Origin: Oreohelix idahoensis
Taxonomy: Eukaryota > Mollusca > Gastropoda > Stylommatophora > Oreohelicidae
Assembly (NCBI GenBank): GCA_024509875.1
Contig: JAMPIV010000584.1
Coordinates: forward strand, 1,302,001-1,366,000
Direction of reading: 5' to 3'
Length of the DNA stretch: 64,000 nt
Made by a program: the position numbers and the translations under genes. Under the pieces are notes generated by a model that was given only the letters and a program-made list of their open reading frames with translations, did no database searches and had not been told where the DNA came from. Below, one piece after another: positions 10,619 through 24,164 of this stretch. Each line of letters opens with the position of its first letter. Position 1 is the stretch's first letter.

Positions 10619-12355
10619 TGTCATGAAATATTCTAATCCACATATATAAATTATTAGGTAAATATGAAGCCTAACAAATAAAATTAATAAAGAGAAGAGC
10701 AATGGTAAAATGACAGTGCTGTCCCAAAGAATGTACTCGAAATCCCCCTTGTTTTCTGCTTCGTCTGCAAATTGTAACGCTTTCACGTTGATAGTAAAGC
10801 TTACTGTATTATTACCCGCCTTCTTCAATGAAACGTGTGCTGTATTTCTTGGAAAAGCATTGAGACGTACTGCGTAATGACCTAAATTAACCCTAACATT
10901 AATTATACTGCGTTACCAAAACGAACGAACAGATGGACTAAAGGGATAAAAAGAGAAGGGAGAGGCAGAAAGCCGAACACTAAACCCGCTTCGCGCGATA
11001 CACAATTACTACCATCACGCGTGTAAGTCTACATGCACTAATTTTTTTTCAGACGGACAGTGATAAAATACACTACCCTTTCCCAGAGTTAGGTTTATAA
11101 ATCATAACAGACTCTTATTAGAAAAGACAACATTATATGGGTTTACGTTTGAACACATAACAGTACCCAGACAGCACATCTTCTAAACAGGAGATAGAAG
11201 AAATTGCATATTTTGAACGCAGCCACGTAGCTCCTTTAAATTAGTATTTTTGGGTTCCTTAGGGTTTGCTGACAAATAATATGTAAAACGTTACGCAAAT
11301 AGTCCAGGAATTAATAAATTATACCCAAAATAAAATATTGGGGGTGCCTGACAGCATAAAATCATTTCTGCTCATAAAATTTTTTTTATAACGTGTTTGA
11401 AAAAACCTTACGTTACATAAATAGCCTACCATGTAAACTCCAAATTGATTGGAGCGCAACAAATGAAAGCCTAACCACGATTGGTCGGGCTATAAATACT
11501 ATCTTGGTTGTTGGGGGAGACGGGAAAAGATAACATTTTTTCAAACACTTGTCGAAACGTGGCTCATTGGCCAGTCTCGCTGATATACACACTTGGGAGC
11601 GTTAGTTCGAGACCACTTGTTAAAAAAAAGCTTGATAAAGCATCAGTGCGTTGAAGCCAGCATATATTTGGCTCAATAAAAGCCTGGAACATAGGCAGAT
11701 GGAAGTTTGTGCCAGTTTGTGCCAGAATTCATTGCTAATCAACGTATCTGTGTTTATTTCCATGAAATTGTGGTAAGCTTGAACCATTCAGTATCTTTTA
11801 ATGAAAAATTGAATGTGAATTGTTGATTTATGCCTGTGTATATATGTGTAGTTCAGTGGCAAACGTGAGGTAAAGCCTATAATGCTCCAGCCTGAACAGA
11901 GGGTGTCGGAGAGAAGTAAAACGGCATGGAATGGCCAAACAGTACACTGACACCTGGATGATTGACTAGAAAGAAATAATGCTGGAAGTGCAGAGGCGTA
12001 GTAACCATTAGGAAGGGTAATACTGGAATAAAGTATTTCAAATGAAGCTGACTGTTGGCCTAACGCTCTGAACGCAATGTTTGTGCTGTATTGTGATCAG
12101 TGTAAAAGAGAATATAAATTAGTTATGAAGTAGAAGGTACATCCTTCTTGATTTCAGGGACAGTGGTCTTGATGTACTGAGCAGTACCTGGGCAGAGATT
12201 TGCTGAATCCAGTGTCGGACAGCATACTCCTTGGTCCTTTTAGCTATCAGTGAGGTGTCTCCTGAGCCCAGAGGAGAATTCGAGCAGAGGAGTCCTTTCC
12301 TGCCGCCATCACTCAAGATAAGCAGAGTTGGCCAGCTGAGCTCATCTTCACCACA
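10619..12355 (+). repeat. 3' LTR of gypsy element 1 (1737 bp, internally deleted)
   Basis: Matches the 5' LTR from TGTCATG to GAGCTCA (12344), then jumps to the terminal CTTCACCACA (12346-12355). About 670 bp present in the 5' LTR are absent. TATAAATA is at 11491-11498. It is followed by TSD CATAT at 12356-12360. Confidence 0.9.
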
Positions 12356-12360
12356 CATAT
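12356..12360 (+). repeat. Target-site duplication, gypsy element 1, right
   Basis: CATAT, partner of 3949-3953. Beyond it the palindrome left arm resumes. Confidence 0.85.
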
Positions 12361-13212
12361 GCAGATTAGATTATGGCGTCAACCAGACACCCCTTAGTGT
12401 CACTGTACAGGCTGCAACTAGAACAATGTAGACGACATTTTCATCCCTTTTTTAATAAAGTTCAAACACGCACGTGCTTTTACCGCTAGTTATAAAACGC
12501 TATCGATCGTCGGCGCAAAACGTCGCGAGGAAACCGTAAACATTATAAAATTCCGAGCATAGAGGATGACATCAGGGCTAAATATAGCTATCTAGAAAAT
12601 CGTAATAAAATTCTAACATGCAGAGTTTTGCGTATTGGTAGACAAAAAATCCTATCTGCAACGGGATTTACCTTTGTAAGACTAACATTTACCTTTGTAA
12701 GACTAACCCTGCTACTTATTTCTGTTCCCTTCATTGCAGACAAGCTCAAAACACAAGAGATCAATATTTGAAATTTATAAAAGAAGCATGCCTTCATTCG
12801 TGTGTTCGAACCCCCGTGATTTAAGGTTTCACTCTTTTTACACGTGCGGTATCTAGTGATAGGTTTTATATTGTCTCCCAATCGTTTCAAACATGCGGCG
12901 ACCACGGACATTTAGTACATTAAATAAATGTAACTAAGTATTTGTTCCAGTTATCAACCGGTTATCTACTTTTTTTTTGTCCTGCAATTTTCAAACTTTA
13001 GTGAAAATTTTTCTTCCAATCACCAAAGATGGTCCCCAATATTTTCCCAGTCCTTCTCAAAGGTTCCAACCTGTAGGTAACTAGATCAGCTGTCAAATAC
13101 TTCTTTAAATATTTCTTTAAATATTTCTTGCTGTTTTCCAAACTTTTCATTAAATATTTTTTCCTGTTGTCAATACTTGACAAGGCAAATAATTCTTGCA
13201 GCTGTCAAAAAT
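12361..13212 (+). repeat. Palindrome left arm, inner part
   Basis: Reverse complement of about 13861-14728. Matching blocks include GGCGTCAACCAGACACCCCT (12374) against 14690-14712, GATCGTCGGCGCAAAACGTC near 12505, and TCAACCGGTTATCTAC near 12955. No coding sequence is supported. Short frames here, such as 12588-12911 on the minus strand, lack any recognisable domain. Confidence 0.92.
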
Positions 13213-13860
13213 TTCTTCAACGGTATTGCCACTTGTCAAATATTTCTTCAAATTTTGTCCCGCTTGTCAAATATTTCTTACAGTTGTCAAATATTTATGC
13301 AAATATTTTTTATCCAGCTGTCAAAAATTTCTTCCAGTTGTGAAATATTTCTTCAAACGTTTTGCCACTTTTCAAATATTCCTTCAAATTTTTTTTTCCA
13401 CTTGTCAAATATTTCTTCAACTTTTTTCCACTTGTCAAATATTTCTTACAGTCGTCAAATATTTACGCAGATGTTTCTTGCATGTGTCAAATATTTCTTA
13501 CAGTTGTCAAACATTTCTTCAAATTTTTTTACACTTGTCAAATAATTCTTACAGTTGTCAAATATTCCTTCAAATTTTTTTTCCACTTGTCAAATATTTC
13601 TTCAAATTTTTTCCACTTGTCAAATATTTCTTACAGTTGTCAAATATTTAAGCAAATGTTTCTTGCATGTGTCAAATATTTCGTACAGTTGTCAAATATT
13701 TCTTCAAATTTTTTTACACTTGTCAAATATTTCTTACAGTTGTCAAATATTCCTTCAAATTTTTTTTCCACTTGTCAAATATTTCTTCAAATTTTTTCCG
13801 CATGTCAAATATTTCTTACAGTTGTCAAATATTTATACAAATATTTTTTTCCAGCTGTCA
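13213..13860. repeat. Loop of the palindrome: AT-rich ~25-bp tandem array
   Basis: Many copies of a unit like TTGTCAAATATTTCTTACAG alternate with variants containing TTCAAATTTTTTCCAC. A longer period of about 235 bp is also visible: the order of variants at about 13470-13650 recurs at 13665-13830. All three forward frames stay open because the unit has few stop triplets, giving low-complexity translations rich in Phe, Gln and Ile that I do not regard as proteins. Each unit has inverted TTGAC/GTCAA-like ends, so the loop may itself fold. Confidence 0.9.
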
Positions 13861-15149
13861 AATTTTTGACAGCTGCAAGAATTATTTGCCTTGTCAAGTA
13901 CTGACAACAGGAAAAATATTTAATGAAAAAATATTTAATGAAAAGTTTGGAAAACAGCAAGAAATAGTTAAAGAAATATTTAAAGAAGTATTTGACAGCT
14001 GATCTAGTTACCTACAGGTTGGAACCTTTGAGCAGGACTGGGAAACATTTTGGGACCATCTTTGGTGATTGGAAGAAAAATTTCCCTAAAGTTTGAAAAT
14101 TGCAGGACAAAAAAAAAAGTAGATAACCGGTTGATAACTGGAACAAATACTTAGTTACATTTATTTAATGTACTAAATTTCCGTGGTCGCCGCATGTTTG
14201 AAACGATTGGAAGACAATATAAAACCTATCACCAGATACCGCACGTGTAAAAAGAGTGAAACCTTAAATCACGGGGGTTCGAACACACGAATGAAGGCAT
14301 GCTTCTTTTATAAATTTCTACTATTGATCTCTTGTGTTTTGAGCTTGTCTGCAATGAAGTGAACAGAAATAAGTAGCAGAGTTAGTCTTACAAAGGTAAA
14401 TTTTAGTCTTACAAAGGTAAATCCCGTTGCAGATAGGATTTTTCGTCTACCAATACGCAAAACTATGGTGTTAGAATTTTATTACGATTTTCTAGATAGC
14501 TATATTTAGCACTGACGTCACCCTCTATGCTCGGAATTTTATAAAGTTTACGGTTTCCTCGCGACGTTTTGCGCCGACGATCGATAGCGTTTTATAACTA
14601 GCGGTAAAAGCACGTGCGTGTTTGAACTTTATTAAAAAAGGGATGAAAATGTCGTCTACATTGTTCTAGTTGCAGCCTGTACAGTGACACTAAGGGGTGT
14701 CTGGTTGACGCCATAATCTAGTCTGCATAAGGCATATATCTCTACGGAGCTTCGTTGTGTTCAATAAAACTGGCTATTTGGAATTGTCCAGCCTGGCCTT
14801 TGACAGTGTTTTTTATGTTGGAGAATACGGCTGTGTGACCCCCACTCACATACCACTAGATGGACATTGGGGTGAGTAGACTTATTACTCATGATATAAT
14901 ATAAATAATAAAGAAAACTACCCCGTGGATTAGAACCCGTATCAATATGTAATTACATTCACCCAACAAACGGAAATTCGCTGTCATATTTTTACAGCAA
15001 AAGAATAGTTGCCTCCGATAATTGCATCCCTTCACCTCTCACCACCCTGTATTCCCAGCAATACCTACACACTAAAACATCCTTAGTAACCTACTAACCT
15101 GGTACTATCCAACGCGACCTGCTGTCATTTTCGTCTAGACAACGACTCG

Positions 15150-15424
15150 CGCTGAGTTTGAACATCTGTTGGCTTTACAGGGCGAAATCCTCGCCGAATT
15201 TGACCGACTACAGTCACCAAACACAGATACCTGTCCTACTACTTAAAACAGTAACACGTTTGACCACCACATCAACTCCAGTTGTTATCAACCAATATTC
15301 CCAGAACCGAGTTGTTGTCCTAACACCAACCCTTGTCCCCCTACAGCAACGCTAACCATAGACACTCACCCGGATGCTGTCTTTAATCTACAACCACCAC
15401 CGAAACGACAAAGAAGCGTCTGAC
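15150..15424 (+). pseudogene. Truncated PC4-like gene in right arm
   Basis: Mirror copy of the 2912-3424 gene. Only the part from EFEH onward (end of the PC4 domain and the Pro/Asn-rich tail) remains. The N-terminal half and the TATA box are lost with the 347-bp deletion. An in-frame TAA occurs near 15244, where the left copy has a sense codon. The C-terminal KRQR coding end is still visible at about 15405-15424. Confidence 0.7.
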
Positions 15425-15569
15425 ACTAGAGATTTAGATTGCCATTTCGTATTCTTTTAAAGGAGCTCATTAAATATATTTATTAAAAAATCTTGGCCTT
15501 TGTTATCTATGTTGTCTAAATATTGTATGTATATATGTATATATTGTATAAATGTTGTCTACCTGCTTG

Positions 15570-15676
<107 letters not shown>

Positions 15677-15807
15677 ATGACTAAGAAACAACACACAACA
15701 ATTAAAGTACCTACACACAACATAGCAGACAAACCAAAAGCAATACCACCCACACCACACCGCTTATACATTGTTTTACTCCGGCGCTACACCCCAGCAC
15801 ACCCAAT

Positions 15808-16521
15808 GTGAGCAACCCTGAGCCCATATCAGTAAGGAATCAGCAACTGGAACAGACAGACACCTTCACATACCTAGGATGCATAGTAACACCAGACGGC
15901 GGAGCAAGCAAAGACATCAACAACAGAATGAACAAAGCAAGAACAGCCTTTTTTAGTCTAAAAAACATCTGGAAGTCCTCTCAGTACAGCACAAGGACAA
16001 AATTAAGATTATATCAGAGCTGTGTGCTTTCTATGCTTCTCTATGGTGCAGAACGCTGGAGAGTTACAGAGAAGGAAATGTTGAAATTTTCATCTTTTCA
16101 CACAACATGCCTAAGAAAAATTGACCGGATCTTTTGGCCAAATACCATCACCAACCAAGATCTGCTTACTCGGAGCAAGCAAGAGTACATGCACACCATC
16201 ATAGCTGGCAGACGCTGGAGCTGGGTTGGCCATGTCCTCAGAAGAGACCCCGAAGCCATCACTAGAACAACTATGCTATGGACCTTTGAAGGAAAACGCA
16301 AGAGAGGCAGACCAAAAACACCTTGGCGGAGGACTGTGGAGGCTGAGATGCAAAGAATGAACCAGAGCTGGGGAACTGTAAGAAGGATGGCCACCGACCG
16401 AGCAAACCGGAATCAATTTGTTGTTGCCCTACAAGACGCCACCAGGCGTGATGGCCACTGGCTGCTTTGGCTGTCGGCGGCTAAGGATCAAAGAAGAAGA
16501 AGACATATACAGCCGTATTGA
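15808..16521 (+). pseudogene. RTE-type LINE, 3' end of RT polyprotein
   Basis: An open 237-codon frame with the typical post-RT region of endonuclease/RT LINEs of the RTE group: FTYLGCIVTPDGGASKDI near residue 20, KLRLYQSCVLSMLLYGAE near 70, then RRWSWVGHVLRRDP and KRKRGRPKTPWRRTVEAEM near 130-175. It lacks endonuclease and all RT catalytic motifs, so it is a 5'-truncated insertion. The 3' end runs into a (AAG)n-like tail (AAGAAGAAGAAG near 16491). It begins directly at the outer end of the palindrome's right arm, so it may have removed that end or marks the junction. No stop codon interrupts the remaining part. Confidence 0.85.
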
Positions 16522-18963
16522 AGATTTCCGTCGCCACGATTACGTTTACAATCATCGTATATGGATACTTGTGCTGTAAAAGTGTTTTAGTATGCTCAAA
16601 TTTGCCGCCCCTGGAAATATGTCTGCATTGGCCATGGTCCACCATGACCTATTAGTAGGAACTGCTCCTCCGACGTTGCATAAAAGGATCAAATACAACG
16701 ACAAATAAAACAATTATGCAAGCAGACATGAAACAACCTGAAACAAATTTTATGAACACCAGAAAATTCCTAAATCCGCTCCAGTTGTCTAAATGCACGA
16801 CTGAGCTGCGTAAGTGCACACTAAATTCAATAAACGAATGCCTCATTTTGATATAACCTGCCTGAACACTGGAAGAATACTGGGACTTGAAGCTTGACAT
16901 ATATTTTTCATTAGTTGTCACGAGAGGGTAGGTTGTTACTGAAATTAATTGATTTACTGGATACAAAGGTGTATCAGGTGATACCAGGATAGTGCCAGAT
17001 AAGAGTCTGGTCTTAAAAGTAATACCCCCTTCTCTGAAAAGAGTAAGGGTGTATAGATATCAAAGGTAGGATCAAGCTGTATAAGTTCCTAGAGAAGATG
17101 GTAATATATTACTCTAAGTCCCTACGGGCTCTCTCTCCAGATCATCCTCTGTTAATATTCTTATTATCATTATATAAATATCTCTGCTAGGGGTATTTAC
17201 TAAATTATTTACCAACAAGAACTGTAACTCAACTTAAATAATCTAAGTAAGTCTGCTGGTACATATTTACAATTTATTTTTACAAGTGTTATTTTCAGCT
17301 TGAAAATTTTTCAAGAAAACTTTAAATCCAATCACAAATTTAAATAAATAAACATTTGAAAAGTGTTCAAAAAATTATCCAGGTCTTTGAAACTGGTAGA
17401 AGGTTCTCCCTTGGATTAACTCACTCTGGTTGTCGAAGGTTTGTATATTAAGCTTAATGCTATTTTGTCAAAGTTCTAGAAATTTGGTTAAGTACTGATT
17501 AGGATGTTGTCGTAGCTAAAATGCACTGTTTATTCATCATTTGACTATCTAGTTTGTGGTGATGCTGGGTTAAACTGTACAGTAGCCTGGTGTGGCCACT
17601 TATCTTGAAGTCTTGATTTGGTAATCTGTTCCACCTTGGGTCTGGCAAGAAAACTGTGTCTCATCCAGGCCTTAGGATTTGGGTATCAGTACCTATGGCA
17701 ATCAAAGGGCGCTCGCACCACTTGATCCTATAGTAGAGTCTGGTTCTTTAAGGTAGAAGTAATTGCAGGATACAACCTGAAAATATATTTAATTTCACCA
17801 CTATATTGCTTATCTCTATCTCTTTATCTCAGAAGTAGGAGATGAGAGATAGTTTCAGACGACAGAGTGCAGATAGACGCACAGGTCACATCAAGTCAGC
17901 ATTAACATAAGTCAGTTCACTGTGAACATATCTTCCTCCAATTCCTTAGTTATAGCTATATGTCCATGATTCGCCTCCATAAAGTTATTAGGTTTTGTGA
18001 AAAATACGAAGTAATAACCCAAACAATACATTAAAACAATTCCTTTCATGCTTCCTTATGTTCCTGGTGTGTGGTCCATTCCCTCAAGAAATAATTCTTT
18101 AAATACTTTTCTAAAACTATAGACACACTCTTGCCACCATTCTCAATTTATTTGAATATATACAGGCTTTGCGTTTGCCTCAGAAATTTACACAGTAGTT
18201 CAAACACGTCTACACACTTCCTAACGCACACTGTAATTAATCCATAGAAATACATATAATATATATACATTCTTTCTTACCCTCAGGCACACACAGTCGA
18301 GCTGTTAATGGTTGCAATGGTCTGCTCTCAGATACAAAAGGCAAAGGCACTGTTCATTAACACTTGTTAGCGCTCGCTGTGATTTGAATTTTTATTATGG
18401 CCTCAATTTGCATTATGCAGGGTCTATATATAGGTCACATCCGGCGACCGAGGCGACAGTTGCCGAAATGTGTGCTAGAGTTCCCAAAATATATGCAAAA
18501 ATTGTCTTGCTGTTCAATTAAGAAAAACTAAGAATTCAAATATCTTCTTTATTCCTGGAGCGATTTTATTCATCTAAGGCTTAACATACGCTCTGAATTA
18601 TCATTTAACTTCCTATCTAATTTTCTTTCACTTTCCTAAGTGCATTTTATTCTATGCGTACTCTAAACAGCAAAATTATGGACTAACCTGATGTCTCGAT
18701 GCATTCAACAAGAGATTTCTCTCTTAATATACTAATTTTCGTGGAAGTCTTTACACCTACCTGTAAAGTAAAATTCCTGTTGTTGAATTAGTGACCTCGT
18801 CCAGATGGTACTTCGCTCCTAAGGTTGAATTTAAATTTCACATCCCACTGGTTTGCACATATTCGAGACTCAATTCTTAACTGCCTAATATTTCTGTAAA
18901 CACGGCATGAAGGTGCGTTTTCATTGGTTCGTATATCCTATAGTATTTTCAAAGTATGGCGTT
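16522..18963. other. Spacer with one short dispersed repeat
   Basis: No gene is supported across 2.4 kb. The only relation I can see is a ~100-bp core at about 16958-17056, about 90 percent identical in reverse complement to 55541-55645. Confidence 0.5.
16958..17056 (-). repeat. Dispersed repeat core, inverted relative to 55541-55645
   Basis: Contains GCCAGATAAGAGTCTGGTCTT and AATACCCCCTTCTCTGAAAA. The reverse complement recurs near 55560-55610. Weaker similarity seems to continue to either side. No coding content. Confidence 0.8.
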
Positions 18964-19036
18964 TCATTTGGGTAAAGAATGACGGGTTGTGAAATCCGAC
19001 TTCACGACATTAATATTAGAAAATTTAATCTTAGAA

Positions 19037-19403
<367 letters not shown>

Positions 19404-20125
19404 CAAAACAGCGTTTTAAATGTATTAGGTTTGCTTTCAAGTGCACTTAAAGTATAAAAAATATAAGAACTCTCGCGGTAATTCAAAATATTTGAAATAA
19501 AATGTCATGAAATTTTTTACACTGACTTTTATTTTCAATGTTGGCTATCCAAGATAAGCGCCGCGCATTTTACTCCAAATTTAATTTGAAGGAACGCTTT
19601 ATTTATGAACTAGACAGAACTGCTTTTTACAGATTTAATATTGTTGAGTGTACTAAATCTCAGAAAATTGTATTTCAAATGTGCTGAATTATCATCCAGT
19701 TTTTTATATATATATATATTTTTAGCTTTCAGGCTGCTTAAAAATAAATCCTAAAAAAAATTGTTTTTCCACCTCTTTTCAAAATATATGCCAAGAAAAC
19801 TTTCTTTTCCGTAGACCTGCCTGTACATTCAAAATTCAATTACTCTCCAAAAATTCGCTTTGATTTCCAGATTTTTTTTTTTGGGCCGTAAACATTTGTC
19901 GCCTTTATTTGTAGACGAAACCTGTGCACGAAATGAATTTCCATTCGAGACAGCTTTCTTGGACATGCTGTGACAAAAAGTTTGTACATGTACTTTTGAG
20001 CCCCTCTCTTACTCCTTCATCAGCTTTTTATTTGGCATATTTTATGCACCTTCATTCATTTTTTTGCTGTGACTACTCCCAGACTGGGTTACGTTTCGCC
20101 AGGTGAACCATAATAATACCACGGT

Positions 20126-20194
20126 AATTAGATCGGTCAGTGGGTTATACGTTTATAACTTTAGGCGTCTGGCCACCTTTGATAGAGTCGATCT
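20126..20194 (+). repeat. 69-bp target-site duplication, left copy
   Basis: From AATTAGATCGGTCAG to GAGTCGATCT. It is identical to 20532-20600 except for one base (GTGGG versus GCGGG). Confidence 0.88.
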
Positions 20195-20531
20195 ACAGAA
20201 GCTACAGACTTTTATAAACGGGTGCTTGCATAGAATAGAAGGACTGAAATGGTATGACAAAGTCACAAATGTGGAATTGATGACAAGAACCAGTGGAACA
20301 AGAGTTGAGAAGAAGACGCTGGCGATGGATACCTGTTGATAGCATTACAAGGCAGTCCTTGTTCTGGAATCCACAGGGAAAGAGAGGCAGAGGTAGACCA
20401 AAAAACACATGGAGAAGAGAACTGGAAACAAAGGTGAAAATGATGAGGAAAACATGGAAAGACCTTGAGCGGATGGCTCAGGACAGGAAGACTTGGCATG
20501 TGTTTGTTGAAGAGCCAAAAGGTATTGATTG
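20195..20531 (+). pseudogene. RTE LINE 3' fragment nested in copy A
   Basis: Translates in shifting frames to LQTFINGCLHRIEGLKWYDK, TNVELMTRT and GKRGRGRPKNTWRRELETK. It closely matches the 3' part of the full-length RTE element (43665-43930). It is flanked by a 69-bp direct repeat (20126-20194 and 20532-20600). Copy B shows the same host sequence uninterrupted near 45160-45215. Confidence 0.85.
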
Positions 20532-20600
20532 AATTAGATCGGTCAGCGGGTTATACGTTTATAACTTTAGGCGTCTGGCCACCTTTGATAGAGTCGATCT
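20532..20600 (+). repeat. 69-bp target-site duplication, right copy
   Basis: Partner of 20126-20194. Host sequence continues with CTATTAACACAATATGG, matching copy B near 45216. Confidence 0.88.
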
Positions 20601-22245
20601 CTATTAACACAATATGGTTGCGCACGATCGAAGAAAAGAAAGCCAGACTGGCTGCCTAAGAAAGCCATCTGAGGGATGGGCGAAGACACAGGTGATAATT
20701 AGATAATCGCATCCGATGGACCATCCCTGTGTAATTATTACAGATGACCCGGAAAAGGAGACAATCTGGGCGGAAAATATTAGTCAGGAATGAGTTCACA
20801 GATTTGTTTGGGAGTTTGCATAAAGATGCAAGTGGAAGTATTATGACTTGTTAGAAAGAGGTCACGCGTTGGAATTTTAAAATATAATATTTTAAAACAC
20901 GCGGGGTTATTATGATTTAAACACCCCAACCCAGATAGTGCTAAAGAGCTCTCGATTGGTTTGATTTGAGAGCCGGAATAGACTGACTCCCATTGGAAAA
21001 TTCGTCGGAAGTACAATCTGGGATTTTAAACTAAGAATTGGAAATATAATCTAGCGAAATCGGAGACACAGATCAGACTGCATCGCCACGTCAAGCTAGC
21101 AATTCACCAGAGCCAGAAAAAGAAGGATCGGACAAAGAATTCCAAAATTATAAGTGACAGATCGAAGTATTTGGGCAACTTTAGAGCTTAACAGTAAACC
21201 CGCATATTTAAATACAAAGACTGAAAACTTAAAGGACCAGGATCGAAGTATTTGGGAACCTTAAAAACTTAAAAAAGTAAACCCGCATTTTTAAATATTA
21301 AGACTGGAGACCTAAGGAATCAGATCACCCGTAATAAGAGGAATACAAAAGTTCCATACCAAGAGATTCGAAAGCATCCCAAGTGCTGTTTCCATTCTAA
21401 ACTGTGCCATCAGATTGTGTTCCAAAAAGTTACTTTGGGCTAAGTGTAAACATTTATTTAACAAATGTGAATTTGACATTTTTTCCTTGCTAAGTGGTTA
21501 TATATGAGGCTGGCAACCTCAACATATGAAAATAGTATATTAATAAACCACTAAAGCCAGCGCTGGTGTTTATTTTATGCTAATTCGTTCAGAAACGCGA
21601 AAGCAGCAGCAACCCCAGACTCCGACTGGAGCAGTGATGAATGATGATTACATCATATGTGCCTCAAGTGTATAGTATCATTTTTGTGAGATCTATGTAC
21701 CTTGTTAATTGTAATTCAGGCACGACATTGCCCTTCGCTGTCCAAGCACATATTTCCCAGTTTTATACCCAGAAGAATAATGGTGATTTCTAATCATCTT
21801 CCCTGAGTTACGCTATGTATACTCAAGAATATAATTATACAGAGAGGCTAACATTGGTGGGTGGACAGCGAGACAATGCGCCTGTTAATGCGCAGCCCAC
21901 AAATGTACTTAGCAGAGGCATTTGTTCTCTTTATTTTGTCTAAAGATCGTGGAACGAAGCTATCAGACTGTTCGTGATACGAAGCTGAAAGACGAAAGTT
22001 CTACGCTAAAAGCAGGGAATTAACACTAACCGCCTAAATTGGACAAGTTGTGTCCCCTCATCTCAGAAGAACTGACGAAACCACGGCTGCAGTAGTCATC
22101 GATTCTAAGCTTAGTGCTTACTAAAAGGCAACAGCAAAGAACATTAGCATTCCTCTATTTAATTTCTTACATGTTATTTTAAAACATAACAATCATAGTT
22201 GATTCAGTTATTATAAGCGTGAAAGCAAACGTATGAGCAAGACTC

Positions 22246-22472
<227 letters not shown>

Positions 22473-22800
22473 TATACAGCAAATACGTATTTAAAAATTT
22501 CGCTGGATTTACACCAGCTTGGGGCTAAAACAATTGCTTAATTCTTCATAAAAGGCGGCAGACCGATATAAAGTTAACAATTGCCCTGCCAATGCAGCAT
22601 TGTTCTTGACTTCGGAAATATCTTATGAGTACTCCCTTGAGATAGAAGCATCATTATCCTTTTATCTACAACTCTGCCAAGAGTAAACTTGTGCGAAGGT
22701 CGACACCTTTGACAACCCATTTTAGATACTCTCGCGTTTTGGCCACTGGTGGACCACTACTGCAGAGCTTAAGGGGAGGCAATCCGTGACACATGCATCC

Positions 22801-24164
22801 AACTGAGTTTCATGTATGTAGCCATACAGTTGAACCATTAAACACTGCATTCATGTAAGAATGAAAGGGTGTTTAGTATCTGAAAATACGCCCTAATATG
22901 ACCGACGAACTGTGTTTAGTTTGAATGAAACGTGAATCGTCAAATCGAGACAAAACAACCACGATGTAAAGAGACTATAATATCCCGCCACAAGATCTTT
23001 TATATTTGAAAAGCACTCTCTTGTGTCTAAGTATATAGCCTGCCTCGGCAACTCCTGCAGATTTTAAAAATACAACATTAATATCATACATCTAACTAAC
23101 AATCAAACCGAATACAGTAAGTTCTCGCTTAATTATTTTCTTATGAAAAAGAAATATTGCGGTTGGCTAAAAGCGTAGAAAAGAAAATACCAATTTAAAT
23201 GGGAAAATTGAATAGGAACACATCACATACAGTATAGGTCTAGTAGTCATCGCCTACAAAAATTCACAGCACAAGAATTATATTAAATTAGAAGATAGTG
23301 AGCAAAACCTACCAAGAACATAATCTATTGCATATAAATGATGAAGTACACGAAGATAGAGAAAGAATACGTAGTTTGTGACACTTTACCATAAGCAGGT
23401 ATGAAGAAAAGCTGGCGGAAGGGGAAAAAAAAAACTGAAACCTGCAGTTGATGAGGCAGGTTCAGGGATTTTCAATGTATTCAGTTTGATGAGAGACATT
23501 TAGGTAAGGTGCAGCAGAGAATTTGGCATGCCAGAAAATATCACGTGATGTGATGGATGTTTAGTTTCTGCTGCCTTTTGTTAGATTTGAGACTTGACGG
23601 AAGACTAGTATTTACTACTCATTCAGTTTAAATGCTCCTATCCAACTCCCTCCCCAGCGTTAAAAAAGTTTAGTTTTTTAAACTATCCCAAGCAGCGCAT
23701 GTACAACTATAGTCCGTTCACCACTTGATGTTCAACTTTGAAATTTGTATTCAAACAAACTACCTGATATAATGCATTTATATTTTGCATGTAGTTTTAT
23801 ATTGTTCATGACGTTATGAAAACATTTTTTGCCTCCAGATTGAGATATCTATTCATCAGGTTATATTAAAATCACACTCCCCTACCGGTATTAAAATGTA
23901 GCATGTCAGCAGTACAGTTGTTTTGCACGGGCAATAAATGGTTTTTTAATAGAAAAAAAAATTTATTTTAAGACGAAATCATGACATTTCGTGCACCGCA
24001 GTTGTCTGCTGTTGAAAGCTGAAATAGTGCGACATCATTAGTGCAAATCTATACCGTTGTAAAGTCAGTGGCGTATTGTGAAATTATTGTAAAGTTACAG
24101 CTGCATTGTATTATATTGAAACATATTTTTTTTTCTGAACATATAGAATAATATTACATTCATT
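22801..24164. other. Spacer, nothing recognised
   Basis: No coding sequence or repeat that I can assign, on either strand. An A/T-rich hairpin-like stretch lies at 23660-23685 (AAAAAAGTTTAGTTTTTTAAACT). Confidence 0.4.

Larger units (their letters stand above)
3954..12355 (+). mobile_element. Gypsy element 1 (Gmr1-like order), non-autonomous, 8.4 kb
   Basis: Bounded by direct LTRs beginning TGTCATG and ending CTTCACCACA, flanked by a 5-bp duplication CATAT, with a primer-binding site after the 5' LTR and a polypurine tract before the 3' LTR. The internal region reads gag, zinc knuckle, integrase remnant, integrase C-terminal GPY/F-like module, reverse transcriptase, RNase H. Integrase before RT is the Ty1/copia-like order known in Gmr1-type Ty3/gypsy elements. 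Protease and the integrase catalytic core are not detectable, so the copy is not autonomous. The palindrome right arm is the natural empty site. Confidence 0.92.

Noticed and set aside
13128..14002. Frames of 104-180 codons in all three forward frames of the palindrome loop
   Set aside because: They come from an AT-rich tandem unit with few stops; the same unit is read in every frame and no protein family is recognisable.
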